From contig CM068388.1 of the NCBI GenBank assembly GCA_034770075.1, positions 63,844,365-63,908,364 on the forward strand: a DNA stretch of 64,000 nucleotides, in the 5' to 3' direction. Of the stretch, positions 45,212-56,003 are shown piece after piece. The DNA comes from Aralia elata (taxonomy: Eukaryota; Streptophyta; Magnoliopsida; Apiales; Araliaceae). Every line of letters begins with the position of its first letter. The stretch's first letter is position 1. The translations under genes and the position numbers were made by a program. Below the pieces are notes generated by a model. That model ran no database searches. It saw nothing but the letters and a program-made list of their open reading frames with translations, and was not told where the DNA came from.

Positions 45212-46889
45212 TTGTTATTCCTAGAGGCACTTGTAGATCCAGAAGGGGGGGGGGGGGTTAAAAGACCTTCTAATTATTATTTTTTTTTAAAAAAGCTTTG
45301 TTTAGGATATTACTTAATATCCTTTAATCAAGATTATTAAGCACAACGAAAAATGTATTTGAAGAATATCCCCTTTAATGATCACTTTTCAAATTTTTAT
45401 TCTTAAGTTGGTAGTAATGCACATAAAATATAAGACAAAAAAGTAAATAACACATGAAGAGGTTTTAAGTAGTTCAGAGACTGAACAACTCCTACTCCAC
45501 TCTTCTACTTCAACTATGAATTTGATCACACTGATCAGGATACTCTTACCCTCTTCAAGTCCAGCAGACTTGGATATTTTAGTCACTTAAGACTAGGACA
45601 CAACGACCTCTTCAAGTCCTACAGACTTGGAATTACACAGTACACAAGGTACTCTTCAAGCCCAACCGACTTGGAATCCATTGTGGTCACTAAGACCAGA
45701 ACAAACTATTGTATGAAAGTTGTTTGAAGGTGCTGCTAAGTTGGCGTTAAGCTTTTCTTCGAAATGTTTTTAGCAGCTTGGATTTGAAATTCAGATCGTA
45801 GAGTGTGTTCTTCTTTTCTTTTTGGCAGAGTTTCTTTCCTTTTTGATCGTTCATTTTTCTTGTGTTTGAATATCTTTGCCCTCTTATAGTCTCCTGAATT
45901 TCTTCCCATTGCTAGGTTTCCATAGTAGCATTTAATGCTCCAGATATTCTGAGATACTTGATGTGGACATTTTGAGTTTAGGTGGCAACTTTCTGTTGTC
46001 TAGCCAGTCATATCAGTCTGTAACTTCACCTACCACTTTGACTGTTACTTTCAGCAAACTAGCTGTTAAACACATCATTCTGATCTTCGATTTCACCCAA
46101 GGATATTTGGTGTAACATTAAGATTATCAACCAGTAGTGCTTTCATGTCAGTCTGTCAGGGTTGATTACTCTACCATCATGAGCTCTCGTACTGTTTGTT
46201 CTACCATCTGAAGATGGCTTTACAATATGTCTTGGACTTTACAAACGAAGTCTGATTTATGATTTTGAATCTGACATTACAGTTCCATCTTATGTCGAAC
46301 TCCCTTGAAGGCGCTATCTAGCCTCACCTTTCTTCAAGGTATTCTACGTTCAGTCTTTGTTGAGTGAGCTCTGCTATACTTTACAACTTTGAATACTTTA
46401 CGATAGGTGCCACAGCTCTACGATTTGTTTGAAGCTTTACGATAGACAAAACAGCTCTACGATTCTTCTGAAGCTTTACGAACGGCATAGCAGCTCTACG
46501 ATTTGTCTGAAGCTTTACGATAGACAAAACAACTCTACGATTCTGCTGAAGCTTTACAAATGGCATAGCAGCTCTACGATTTGTTCCAAAGCTTTACGAA
46601 CACTATAGTAGCTCTACAATTTGTCCAAAGCTTTACGATAGACAGAGTTAGGTCTACAACCTTACATACTTTCTTTACAACTCTGCAGACTAACCTTACG
46701 TGCAATTTAAGCTTATTGACTATGCATTATATCATTTCACGTAGATCAACCTAACAAGTTTGATCTTTCAACTCTAAGTCCTTGTACATCAAGTTATTCA
46801 AGAAAGACTTTACATGTCTTGCCAGTATAAATATTCATTAAGAACATTCATCATCAAATCAAATCATATAAATCATGCAAACTTCAACA
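45212..46889 (-). mobile_element. 3' LTR of a second SIRE-type element, minus strand
   Basis: On minus it starts TGTTGAAGTTTGC at 46889, directly after a polypurine tract, and ends GGAATAACA at 45212. TGTT...AACA ends, 1678 bp. ACTATAAGAGGGC on minus (about 45900-45888) is the TATA region and fixes orientation. It matches the plus-oriented LTR pieces at 32879-33492 and 37013-37508 in reverse. A poly-G run (45246-45258) lies near its end. Contains a 39-bp tandem array. Confidence 0.85.
46416..46650 (-). repeat. 39-bp tandem repeat in SIRE LTR
   Basis: CTCTACGATT recurs at about 46416, 46455, 46494, 46533 and 46572, spacing 39 bp, with a diverged copy at 46612. Two unit types alternate (GAAGCTTTACGATAGACAAA and GAAGCTTTACGAACGGCATA), giving a 78-bp higher-order period. 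Because 39 is divisible by three, an apparent 61-codon repetitive frame arises, which I treat as a by-product. Confidence 0.9.
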
Positions 46890-46890
46890 A

Positions 46891-46901
46891 TCTCCCCCTA
46901 T
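46891..46901 (-). other. polypurine tract, second SIRE-type element
   Basis: ATAGGGGGAGAT on minus immediately before the LTR start. A similar G-rich word followed by GTCTAGACAAAG lies upstream near 47432, as in other SIRE 3' regions. Confidence 0.8.
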
Positions 46902-47099
46902 TTGATGATGACAAAACCAACAGTTTCATATGACAATTTAAAATGCATTTCTTGGAAATATAAATATGACTTAAATTACAGTAAGTCACTGTATTATTAG
47001 ATCAAAAGAATGAATTTATTCAAGATTAAAGAGTTTTACACAATTCATCATATTTACAACCAATCTAGCAAAGCAAGCCATTTCTTCTCAGCTTCTACT

Positions 47100-47909
47100 C
47101 TGCGATCGTAAGCTTATCTTTCCTCAGCAGCTTTTCTTCTTATTTCCTCAACAGAATCTCGTGTACCAAGATTAGGAGAGAATAAGGAGAATGTCCTTTC
47201 TTCTCCTATGCGATAAGTGCCTTAAAGATTTCTATTTAGATAGGCAGGATCTCTAGATGGAACTCTTATGCCAGTCCTAGTTACAGCACTCGACGATCCA
47301 ATCTGCCCTTGGTCATGCTCTATTGGCAAAGCTTGAAGAAACTTCTGATCTTCTTTCCTTTCCCCTTGCTTTCCTTTTCCACTTGTCTCCCCCTATCTTC
47401 CTGCTTTCTCTTATCTCTTTGTCTAGACTTCTCCCCCTTTTTGTCATCATGCAACCGCAAAAGATGCTAAACGGAGTCGACTAGCTCTTGAATTTGAGAG
47501 GAGTTCATAGCAATGTCTGCTCGGATTTCTCTTTGACGATCAGCAGCATGTTCACCTTGGCTGAGTAACTAAAGCAATGGTGCTATTATTGTACAGTTTC
47601 CATCTCATGTTTGAATGAGGATAAGCCAGTGCTAATTTCAAAAACCTTAGTGGTCAGTGAATTGATGGACTGTTCATTTTGCCGCTGAAAAGTTAGTACA
47701 GCTTGCTTTTGCTCGTCAAGAACTTGGAGAAATATCTTGTCGTGATCATGAAGACGACCGGACATTTCCTTGAACATGGATTTTAATTGTTTTTGAACCT
47801 CTCGCCCCGAGTCGCCAGGTAGATGACCGACGGCAGTAATGATGGCATCCATTCGATGACGTAGTTCAGTCGAGTTTTGCTTAAATTTGTCCTCAATATC
47901 ATGAGACAT
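47100..47909 (-). pseudogene. SIRE-type 3' accessory ORF (coiled coil), broken
   Basis: Lies between the truncated internal region and the polypurine tract, where SIRE/Maximus elements carry an additional ORF sometimes called env-like. The first 107 codons are open (47909-47586; MSHDIEDKFKQNSTELRHRM at the start) with heptad-like spacing and no membrane segment. After the stop, homology-like charged sequence continues in another frame (REIRADIAMNSSQIQELVDS, HLLRLHDDKKGEKSRQRDKR), so at least one frameshift and one stop break it. Function of this protein in the lineage is not established; by composition it is a coiled-coil, lysine-rich protein rather than a recognisable envelope. Confidence 0.65.
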
Positions 47910-48047
47910 TTGGCTTGTTAGATCAGCTAATTAATACCAATAATGGGGATAATTAGTGAATATGTTTTTTAGAATTTGTGGTGTTGATTATTTGAGATTT
48001 ACTTCAAGCAAAGTAATGAAGAATTTTTCTCTCACAAAATAATTTTC

Positions 48048-48295
48048 ACTATTTACATATTGCGAATAAAATTTCCTTCGCAAATTTTCAATAAAAATAG
48101 GCGCCAACTATTATAATATTATCTTAAATTTGCGAAAGAAAAAAAATTAATTTGTGAAGGAAATTTCATTCGCTAATTATTTTTTGTCATGTAATCTTTT
48201 TCTTTCACTAATCCCGCACAAAAAAGGCTTATTTGAGAAGGAAACAATTTATTCACAAATTTTCCTTCGCAAGAGCCCCAATTTTTTGTAGTGAA
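48048..48295. mobile_element. small CACTA-type MITE
   Basis: On minus the right end reads CACTACAAAAAATTGGGGC at 48295, a CACTA-type terminus. On plus a CACTATTTACATATTGCGAA word at 48053 could be the other end. Internal TTGCGAA/TTCGCAA and GAAGGAAA/TTTCCTTC words form inverted repeats. No coding sequence. The 3-bp flanks do not match clearly, so the left boundary is uncertain. Confidence 0.45.
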
Positions 48296-48577
48296 ATACC
48301 CTCATTCAAATGTATAGTTCATATGGATACTATACTAACTTGGTACAACTATTTTAACAATTTAAATATCAGAGTATAACGCATTCGATACAATAAAAGA
48401 TGATAATATATTACAATATTTATAGGTTCGGTTACATCGTTTCTCAGTATCATGTTTCTTTATTACAACAAAGCCTTTAAAAGACTTGAATTTATACAAA
48501 CAGTAAAGTAAAGTAAAATTAATTGACATGGTCGTTTCCCTTTATATGTCCCTGAAGTTCCCGGGAATATCATTTAC

Positions 48578-48630
48578 AGCTGCAAAAGAGAGTATATGCA
48601 AGAATGAGCTATAAATGCCTCAGCAAGTTT
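48578..48630 (-). promoter_or_regulatory. conserved LTR module, 48-52 kb gypsy
   Basis: On minus: AACTTGCTGAGGCATTTATA, then GCTCATTCTTGC, then CTCTTTTGCAG and CTG. Same order and strand sense as in LTR A. Confidence 0.45.
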
Positions 48631-50931
48631 ATTTAAAAAAATGTAAAAACACCATGTGTTTTGAGTTGAAAGATGTTAAAGATTGATATTTCGTATAACT
48701 GAGGGTTTCAGTACATGAACCATGTGTTTCAACCAGTTCTGTCAGTCTTCAATGACTTAGAAAAGCTTTGTTCGGATATCTCGGTAGGGGATCGACCCAC
48801 TAATATCCTAGGAGTATGCATTACCATCCTACAATTTTTATGTCAATATATAATCGACGATTTTACAACCTTCCTCCAAGGCATTTCCATTTTCTCTAGT
48901 ATATGATGTCGCACCAAAATAACTTTGTTTGACATAACAATTTATGCTTGAATACACAATATATGAATAATATTTCATTTCTTAAGTTTATGCTGAAACA
49001 AGAAGCAATAACTCCACAATAAACTGATAGCAAGATGTATTATACTTGCTTAAATGTAAATAAAGTCAGAAGACTTGCATCAAGGTAACAAGGTTTGGGA
49101 GACTTGCCTTAGCGTAGTTCGTTTTATCAAAATTTAATACAGTCTGTCAGCGTTACGTAGTCTACGTATATCAATAATAAGCATTAAAAACTTATAATAA
49201 TATATAACAAGTTGATTTAGACAAAGTTTCGTTAAGGTCCGAGGTCGATTCGGGTATGTCGGTAGCGACTTTAGAGAGCTAAACACATAGGTTTATCCAT
49301 AAAACGTCATTTAAAAGCTTAAATATTAACTTAGATAATTTAATTATCATTTATAATATTTTTTATAAGCTTACTATTAATTTTTAAATAATTTTTACAA
49401 GCGTGATAACATTTTTTAAAATGATTTTAATTATCATTTATACCATTTTTTAGAATTTTAGTATATTATTAAATGATTTATTTATCATTTATAACAATTT
49501 TTAGAATTTTAATATGTTATTAAATGATTTATTTATCATTTATAATACTTTTAGAAAGATAGAATATTACTTAAAATAATTTATTTAATCATTTATAATA
49601 TTTTTAGAAAGTTAGTATATATAATTTAAATGCTTTATTTATCATTTAAAGTAATTTAAAATACTTTAATATTATTTTTTAAAACTATTTATTTAATATA
49701 ACTAGTAAATAATTTAATGAAATTTATGTCAAAATATTAAAAGTTTACCTTTTATAATTTAAAATAAATTTTAGAATATAAATTATTAATTATTAATAAT
49801 TATTTAATATTTATTTCTAATTATTTCTAATTTATTAATTATTTTTATTATTTTTTATTAATTTTCTGTCGCAAAAGGCTATCGCGACAGTTAAGACTGT
49901 CGCTAAAGGTGTGTCTTGAGTGTTCTTGAGGCCGGAAGGAGATCGTCGGCTAAGGGGCCCTATAGCAACGATTATTTGTTGCTTATAGGTGTTCTTCATG
50001 GGCTGAAGAACAGTCTCGGTCAATGTCAAACAGGGACTTTTGACCTCAAATTTCTTCTTACTGATTTACTGTTTGAGTTTGATCTTTGTTGCACGTTACT
50101 AGTACACATGGTAGAGAGTAACGACATGTGTTTGTTTGGGTTATACAACATTCACATGATTAAGATTTGATCAGGTCAAACTAGGCAGTTCACCTGTTCT
50201 TGAGTTTTCTGGGTAACCCAGAAACTCATCCAACATGATACGGTCAACGCAGTTTGACAATTAATTCTGTGCATGTTAGTTATTGTTTAGATGTTTTTAA
50301 TGGTTCAAGGTTATAGTCTACAATAACCATACTATAGGTCTAATCCAAGAAATAGTATTTACAAGACCATTTAAGCATGAATCAAGTCGGTCAAAGGCTT
50401 GCCAGTGAACTGTCAGAACCTTCATATGAATTTCTGGGTTACCCAAAATCAGTTTATCATGGTCGGTCAATGGGTTTTGACCATTAATAACTTCCAATTA
50501 AGAGATTTGTTTGGCATGATTCCAGTTCTAAATTATTAACATATGGTAGGCTATCAATACAAACTTTAAATAGATCAAACAACCTTTTTAAGCCGATCAA
50601 ATCGTCTAACAAAGTGGCTTGTCAGACAGTTCAGGGCTGCCAAAGTCAGTTCATGTTTTTCATCAATTTTGACCATTTAAATGTTATGGATCCATATTTT
50701 ATCAACCCAGATCACTTATTAACATATTATTAAGCATTCCTAAACATCTAAACATAAAATTTATTGAAGGCTTAAAGATCTAGCACAAAAATTAGGGGTT
50801 TGCATCTTTTTTCTCAAGTTTTGATTTCTGCCCTTTGATTCCGATCTTGTGTTTGCAAAGGCTTGTTTATGGCTTGATTATAACTGTTTAGGCTTCAAGA
50901 TTTCGTATCTCACATGATCAGATTAGTGTTC

Positions 50932-50939
50932 TATTTATA
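50932..50939 (-). promoter_or_regulatory. putative TATA box, 48-52 kb gypsy LTR
   Basis: TATAAATA on minus within CTATAAATAGAAC. Confidence 0.55.
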
Positions 50940-51793
50940 GGAACTTCAAAATTAGGGTTTCTTTAGTCTTTTTCCAATTTTGCCCTCATAAATATCCTAG
51001 CATGTGTACTTGTGCTACTTGTTATCTGATCTTAATGACATACTTGTGTTGGAGTGTGTTGAGCACAAGCTTGCAGACTCCTAGCTCAATTTCTATTCGT
51101 TTAAAGTTTTATTTTTGATTTATTTCCGTACTAATTAAACTTAGATTTTTGTTAATCATGATTAGGATGCTTAATTATGTTTAGTAATACCTTAATTAAG
51201 TTCATATATCATAATTAAGGTTTAACATTTCATAATTTAAAGTTTAAGATAATATAATTAGAATTAGGGTTTCATAATTGGGTTATGGTTTCTTAATTCA
51301 TGAATTAGGGTTTTAATCTAAGTTCAATGATTCATAATTAATTTTATGATTCATTACTTATAATTTAATTATATCAATTAAGATTATTGTATAATAATTA
51401 GGGTTTCGGTTAGCCAATTCGGATAACTTTTATCAATTAGGGTTTTCTAATTAGGGTTTGTAATTCCATTTATCATTTTAACCCTAGTTAACTTATTTAG
51501 ATATTTATCAGTTAATATAGTATTATATTAACTCTGAAGCACGACAAATCACTTCATAATTTCCAAGCACGACATAACAACTTACCAAAATAATTTGCTG
51601 AGATACTTCTCGGTGAAATCGTCGAAAGCATAACAAATCATTTTGCACGACTAAGCAGCTTCGAAAATATTTTTATTTGACCTAATTCTTTAATAAAATA
51701 TTCAATCACATAACACAGAGTCGGAATAAGAAATTTCATTTCAGAATCACAAAATTTACATATACAAATCTTATTAGGGTTCAAAATATTACA

Positions 51794-51806
51794 TTCACCC
51801 CCACTA
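51794..51806 (-). other. polypurine tract, 48-52 kb gypsy
   Basis: TTAGTGGGGGTGAA on minus, directly before the LTR start TGTAATATT. Confidence 0.8.
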
Positions 51807-51839
51807 ATAAGAATTTCGTCCTCGAAATTTACAATACGG

Positions 51840-52305
51840 TTACAAAAATAAATGTGGGTAGTTGTCTCGCATTTTACTTTTGAGCTCCCACGTAGCTTCC
51901 TTTATGTTTTGATTTTCTCCAAATTATTTTAACTGAAGGTATCACTTTATTCCGTAGAATTTGTTCTTTCCTATCTATAATTTCAATAGGAACTTCTTCA
52001 TACGACAAATTTCTTCAATCTGGATGGGTTCGTAATCTATAACGTGTTTATAATCTGGTTTGTATGGTCGTAACATGGACACATGAAACACGTTATGAAT
52101 ATGTTCTAACTCAGGAGGTAGGGCTACCTCATAGGCTACCTCCCCTATCCTCCTCAATATCTGGAATGGTCCAATGAATCTCGGACTCAAATTTTCTTTC
52201 TTGTTGAAACGTATTTTGCCTTTCCACGGAGATAGTTTTAAAAATACATGGCTACCGACATCGAAATCTCGTAGTTTTCTGTGTTAATCCGCATATTTCT
52301 GAAAG
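51840..52305 (-). pseudogene. pol: Tekay-type gypsy pol C-terminus, truncated
   Basis: Encodes the post-integrase linker and chromodomain: FLKLSPWKGKIRF, SPRFIGPFQILRRIGEVAYE, ELEHIHNVFHVSMLRPYKPD, and further down chromodomain words around IPSVKIIWRK. Homology to the complete Tekay polyprotein starts at about QKYAD and everything upstream is missing; unrelated copia LTR sequence begins at 52306. A stop follows YAD, and frameshifts occur near 52010 and in the chromodomain around 51900. One internal stretch of 71 codons remains open (52190-51975). Confidence 0.88.
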
Positions 52306-54220
52306 TAGTTATGCACACAAGCCAATCATATTTGATATGATGTAGCATATACTTTTGTAATATTATTCATTTATTAATAAAAGAATTGATTTTCTTAAAA
52401 GGCATTTTACATTATCTACATAGTGCTGTTATATTAAATGTGATAAACCCATAGTTTTGAGCAATGCTTTTTAGAATCATGATGGTGATCATGCTAATGA
52501 GATCTAAATTCTAGATAGCTCACTAACTAAAATTGTTCCTAATCTGTCTTGGATTACTAAATTTGGGGGGATTAGTGAATCCGGATAGATTAGTACATAC
52601 GTTTGCTTGCTCTTAGGAAGAAGGATGATTGGAATCCTCATAATCATTTGTGTGGAAGGACACTAAAAGCAAGTATGGTAGGTGGGGGGCTTATTAGAGA
52701 ATAAGATTCACTGAAAGTGACTCGCTAAGGAATACCTAATGGAGTTTTTACTCGCCCTGTCAATAGGAATTCCTCTAGTAGATAGTAGTACAAGTGCTCC
52801 TTGGGACTTGAGATCATTCATTAGTATCTTGTGTATGATGAGTTATACTTTGACATGTACCCTTAAGACCTTTGTGGGTATATCAAAGGGGTATGATTGG
52901 GTATTACATTAGTTGTACATGGAGATAGGTGAATGGATCAACAAAGAATCTACCTCGTCTAGTAAAAGATGGTGAATGTCCTATTGTGATTTCGATAAAC
53001 TGATAACTCAGTAGTCCTTGGCCAAGGCCCGGAATGAAATTAGAAAGGAGTTTCTAATTTGCATTAATTTAGAGTTATGCATTTGGGAATCCGATTAATA
53101 CGATATAGATTAAGAATAAAATAAGACTTGACCAGTAAATCCATGTCTTATATTTAAATTGGGACATAGTATGGTAGAAGGATTTGAATTGTTACAGTAA
53201 CCTATCTCATCAAAGGTTCTTTTGTGATTAATGGTTGAAATCTATATTATCTGGAAAGTCGTTGATCGCTAAGGGGGCTTACCCTTATTGTAGAATAAAT
53301 ATTATTTATTTAAATGAATTAAAATAGTTTAATTTTATTTATTTAAATAAGATTAGAATTGTTCTAATTGATTTATTCATAAAACAACCGGTTTTAATAT
53401 GGAAAACCAAAAGGGTCACACCGCAAAAGGAAAACATTTATTAAAGAAAGTAAATGACATTAATTGTAATAATAAGTTAAGTGTATTTAATTTAATCTAT
53501 GGAGATAGATAAATTAAATAGCTTAATATTTATTATTTAATATTTTGAAAAATATTAAATATAAATTAATAAGAGTGGAGTCTTATTATTATTATTACTA
53601 TTACTAAATTATTTAATTCCAAATAGGGATTGGGAATTAATTAATAGAAGTACTATCCCATTGGATTCCTAATCCAATTAGGAACATAATTAATTAAAGG
53701 AGTTTAATTATAATAAAAACCCTAATACCTAAATAGTTTAGGGAAGAGGTTATTCCTAACATCTATAAATAAGAGGGGTCCTTATCATGGATTAGGGTTA
53801 CAACACTCTCTGCATTAGGATTGGTGTGAGAGCAATTTCCTATAGAGATAGAAAAACTAGGGTTTTGCCCAAATACCCAACTTTCTTAAATACTTGTTCT
53901 TCCTTAGTGGGATCACCTCTAGTAGGCCAAACACCTTGGGTGGGCTAACGTTTGATCAAAGGAAGGAATCACACCGTAGCATTTCGAGGAGAACACGAAG
54001 GACTAGGAGTTTGAACTTGTACCCGGAGGGAATCTATTGTTCTACGAGGGTAGATAATTCTTATTTCTCTTTAATCTTTCGTGTTATATCGTTAATTGAG
54101 CACATAGATTGATCTTGGTGTTTGGTTTGTATAAAATTTTAAAAAATCCGTTTTATCGCGCTTCCGCACTATTTATGTAATTTGATTGCATGTTCCGCGT
54201 TATAATATCAAACCTGAACA
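52306..54220 (+). mobile_element. 5' LTR of copia element 2
   Basis: The right edge is firm: AACCTGAACA at 54220, then one base and a perfect primer site. The left edge is set where gypsy pol homology stops (about 52305); an alternative start is TGTTATATTAAATG at 52427, which pairs better with the AACA end. TATAAATA at 53764 with AAGAGGGG following is the likely promoter. The 3' LTR is lost in the assembly gap or beyond. Confidence 0.6.
53764..53771 (+). promoter_or_regulatory. putative TATA box, copia element 2
   Basis: ATCTATAAATAAGAGGGG, about 450 nt before the LTR end. Confidence 0.55.
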
Positions 54221-54221
54221 G

Positions 54222-54234
54222 TGGTATCAGAGCC
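54222..54234 (+). other. primer-binding site, copia element 2
   Basis: TGGTATCAGAGCC, a full match to the tRNA-iMet complement, one base after the LTR. Confidence 0.92.
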
Positions 54235-54299
54235 TAATCTTGTGGCTAATTTATCGATTTTGATAATTCCATGTATGGCTTGATATGCAATTCGGATCG

Positions 54300-54440
54300 A
54301 ATTTTTTGGGCCAGCTGCGCCGCCTCAAGTTCATTCTGGAGCGCAAGCTGCGCCGAAACCCAGAAATCGTTTTTTTTCTGGGGAGCAGCGCAGCTGCGCC
54401 GTTGCCCAGTTCATTCTGGGCGCAGCTGCGCCTGTAAGCA
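54300..54440 (+). repeat. GC-rich palindromic island, copia-2 leader
   Basis: Two copies, about 80 bp apart, of a segment with TTCATTCTGG followed by an AGCTGCGCC core and CAGAAATC. Perfect palindromes are GCGCAGCTGCGC (54388-54399) and GGCGCAGCTGCGCC (54419-54432). It lies about 80-200 nt after the primer site in AT-rich leader sequence. Confidence 0.75.
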
Positions 54441-56003
54441 GAAATCATTGAAAAAATATAATTTTTTTTCTTCAATTAAAATAAATGGTTTATTTAATTT
54501 GATATAAGTTTAAAATAAAGAGTTGTATTTTATCTGGAATAGGATTTCAGGGATTGCTAAAATTAAAAAAAAAGGCGGCGGCCAATCAGGGTGGTTTAAT
54601 TTGATTTGGTTTTTGATTAAAATAAAAGGAGTTTTATTTTTGTTTCAAAACTAAACTATTAGCAAAAACATTGTTGCCCATTAAATTGATATCAAGTGCA
54701 TATATGGGAATGGTTTTATTATTCATAGAGGGATGAATGTTATTTATTGACTTACATATAGAGATATGTTTATGATAATAAATAGTGATTGATTATGGAT
54801 TGTTTGACCAATGTGTGATTGGATTTATTTTAAGTGGGATGCTTGAATGTATGCGGTTTTTATAAATGGGTTGTTCTGCGTATCTCGTCTTCTCTAATAT
54901 TTTTTCTTAATGTTAAATTCTATCTCCCCCCCCCTCCTAATGTACTTCTCTCCCTTGACTGTCTGATCAAGGTTTCCTATGTTTTATTGTAAATAGTTGT
55001 TTGTAATAGGAACTAGTTAGAAATTAATTTTTGAAGAATTGGAGACAAAGGAGCGAGCAAGGAGCGCTTGAAGCACCCGTTTGTAATGGAGCCCGGGTTT
55101 AAATGTAATAGTTATATTTAAATTTAATTCTTGCACCCTAGGTTTGAACCTTTTGGTTCCACTTGGTGGCTCTAGTTGAACCAAACTAGAATAAAAGGTC
55201 CATAATCAATCCGGGGGTGGTAGAATATAATATTCTATTATGTGCATGCTTACTATATATCATAAATGTATATATTCATATATTATCCCAACATGCTTCG
55301 CATGTTAAACATAAATATGACGCGTTATATTTCTATATATATATATAATTGTGCATGCGCGCGTAAACAAGATGAGACTAATAATAACAAACCCCTCAAA
55401 TGTTAATATATATAAGTCTTACGCGTTCAAAGATCTATTTGGAATATCGAACGTCGCGCTTCTTAGCATGGTTAAAACAATAGAGTATTAAATATTTAAT
55501 ATTGAGTTTTGTTGTGTCACCACAAGGGCAAGTATTAAAAATAATTTTAAGATGTTTGCTTATATCACATTTAATGCTTATAAATTAGACTGAACGATGC
55601 TGTTTAGTTGTGTCACCACAAGGACATGGTTGTTTTTCTTTCGAATATATGGAAGTGCTAGGTTGGACTTAACTTGGTTAATTTTGATTCGGATGTGTCA
55701 CCACTTGTATCAAAAATAATCTAAAGAGGCAAAAATATACAAGGAGTTACATAGTGATGTAATTGACTCATAGTTGGTCTACCTATTTATTTTATATATC
55801 GCTTGTTGTGGTCACACACAAGGCTATATAGACATTTGAAATGGGAACCTTAATCTCACTAGCAAATCTTTAATTAGAATTGCCGAATACTAATATAATG
55901 AGGGTAATATAGTTTTGATGAAAAATAGTGGGAGATACCAATTTAAAAATAAAGACCTAATTTATTTTTGGTAATTAATTAAATGAATGTATGCTAACAA
56001 TGG
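54441..56003 (+). other. copia-2 untranslated leader with repeated GTGTCACCACAAG motif
   Basis: No gene. GTTGTGTCACCACAAGG occurs at 55511-55527 and 55607-55623, GATGTGTCACCACTTG at about 55692 and GTTGTGGTCACACACAAGG at about 55804, roughly 85-113 bp apart. A pyrimidine tract of C residues lies near 54928. A long leader before gag also occurs in copia element 1 (6887-8389). Confidence 0.55.

Larger units (their letters stand above)
48296..51793 (-). mobile_element. 3' LTR of a truncated minus-strand gypsy element
   Basis: On minus the LTR starts TGTAATATTTTGAACC at 51793, right after a polypurine tract. The other end is degraded near the MITE at 48.3 kb, so the lower limit is approximate. 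It resembles LTR A in order: CAGCAAG module (48581-48630), GCAAGT motifs (49035-49110), an AT-rich central block (49300-49860) and a repeated GGTCAATGGGTTTTGACC-type segment. TATAAATAG on minus at 50940-50931 is the likely promoter. Confidence 0.75.

Noticed and set aside
46381..46650. Regularly spaced 39-bp repeats that could suggest a CRISPR-like array
   Set aside because: Units are contiguous without unique spacers, lie in a plant retrotransposon LTR, and there are no cas genes.
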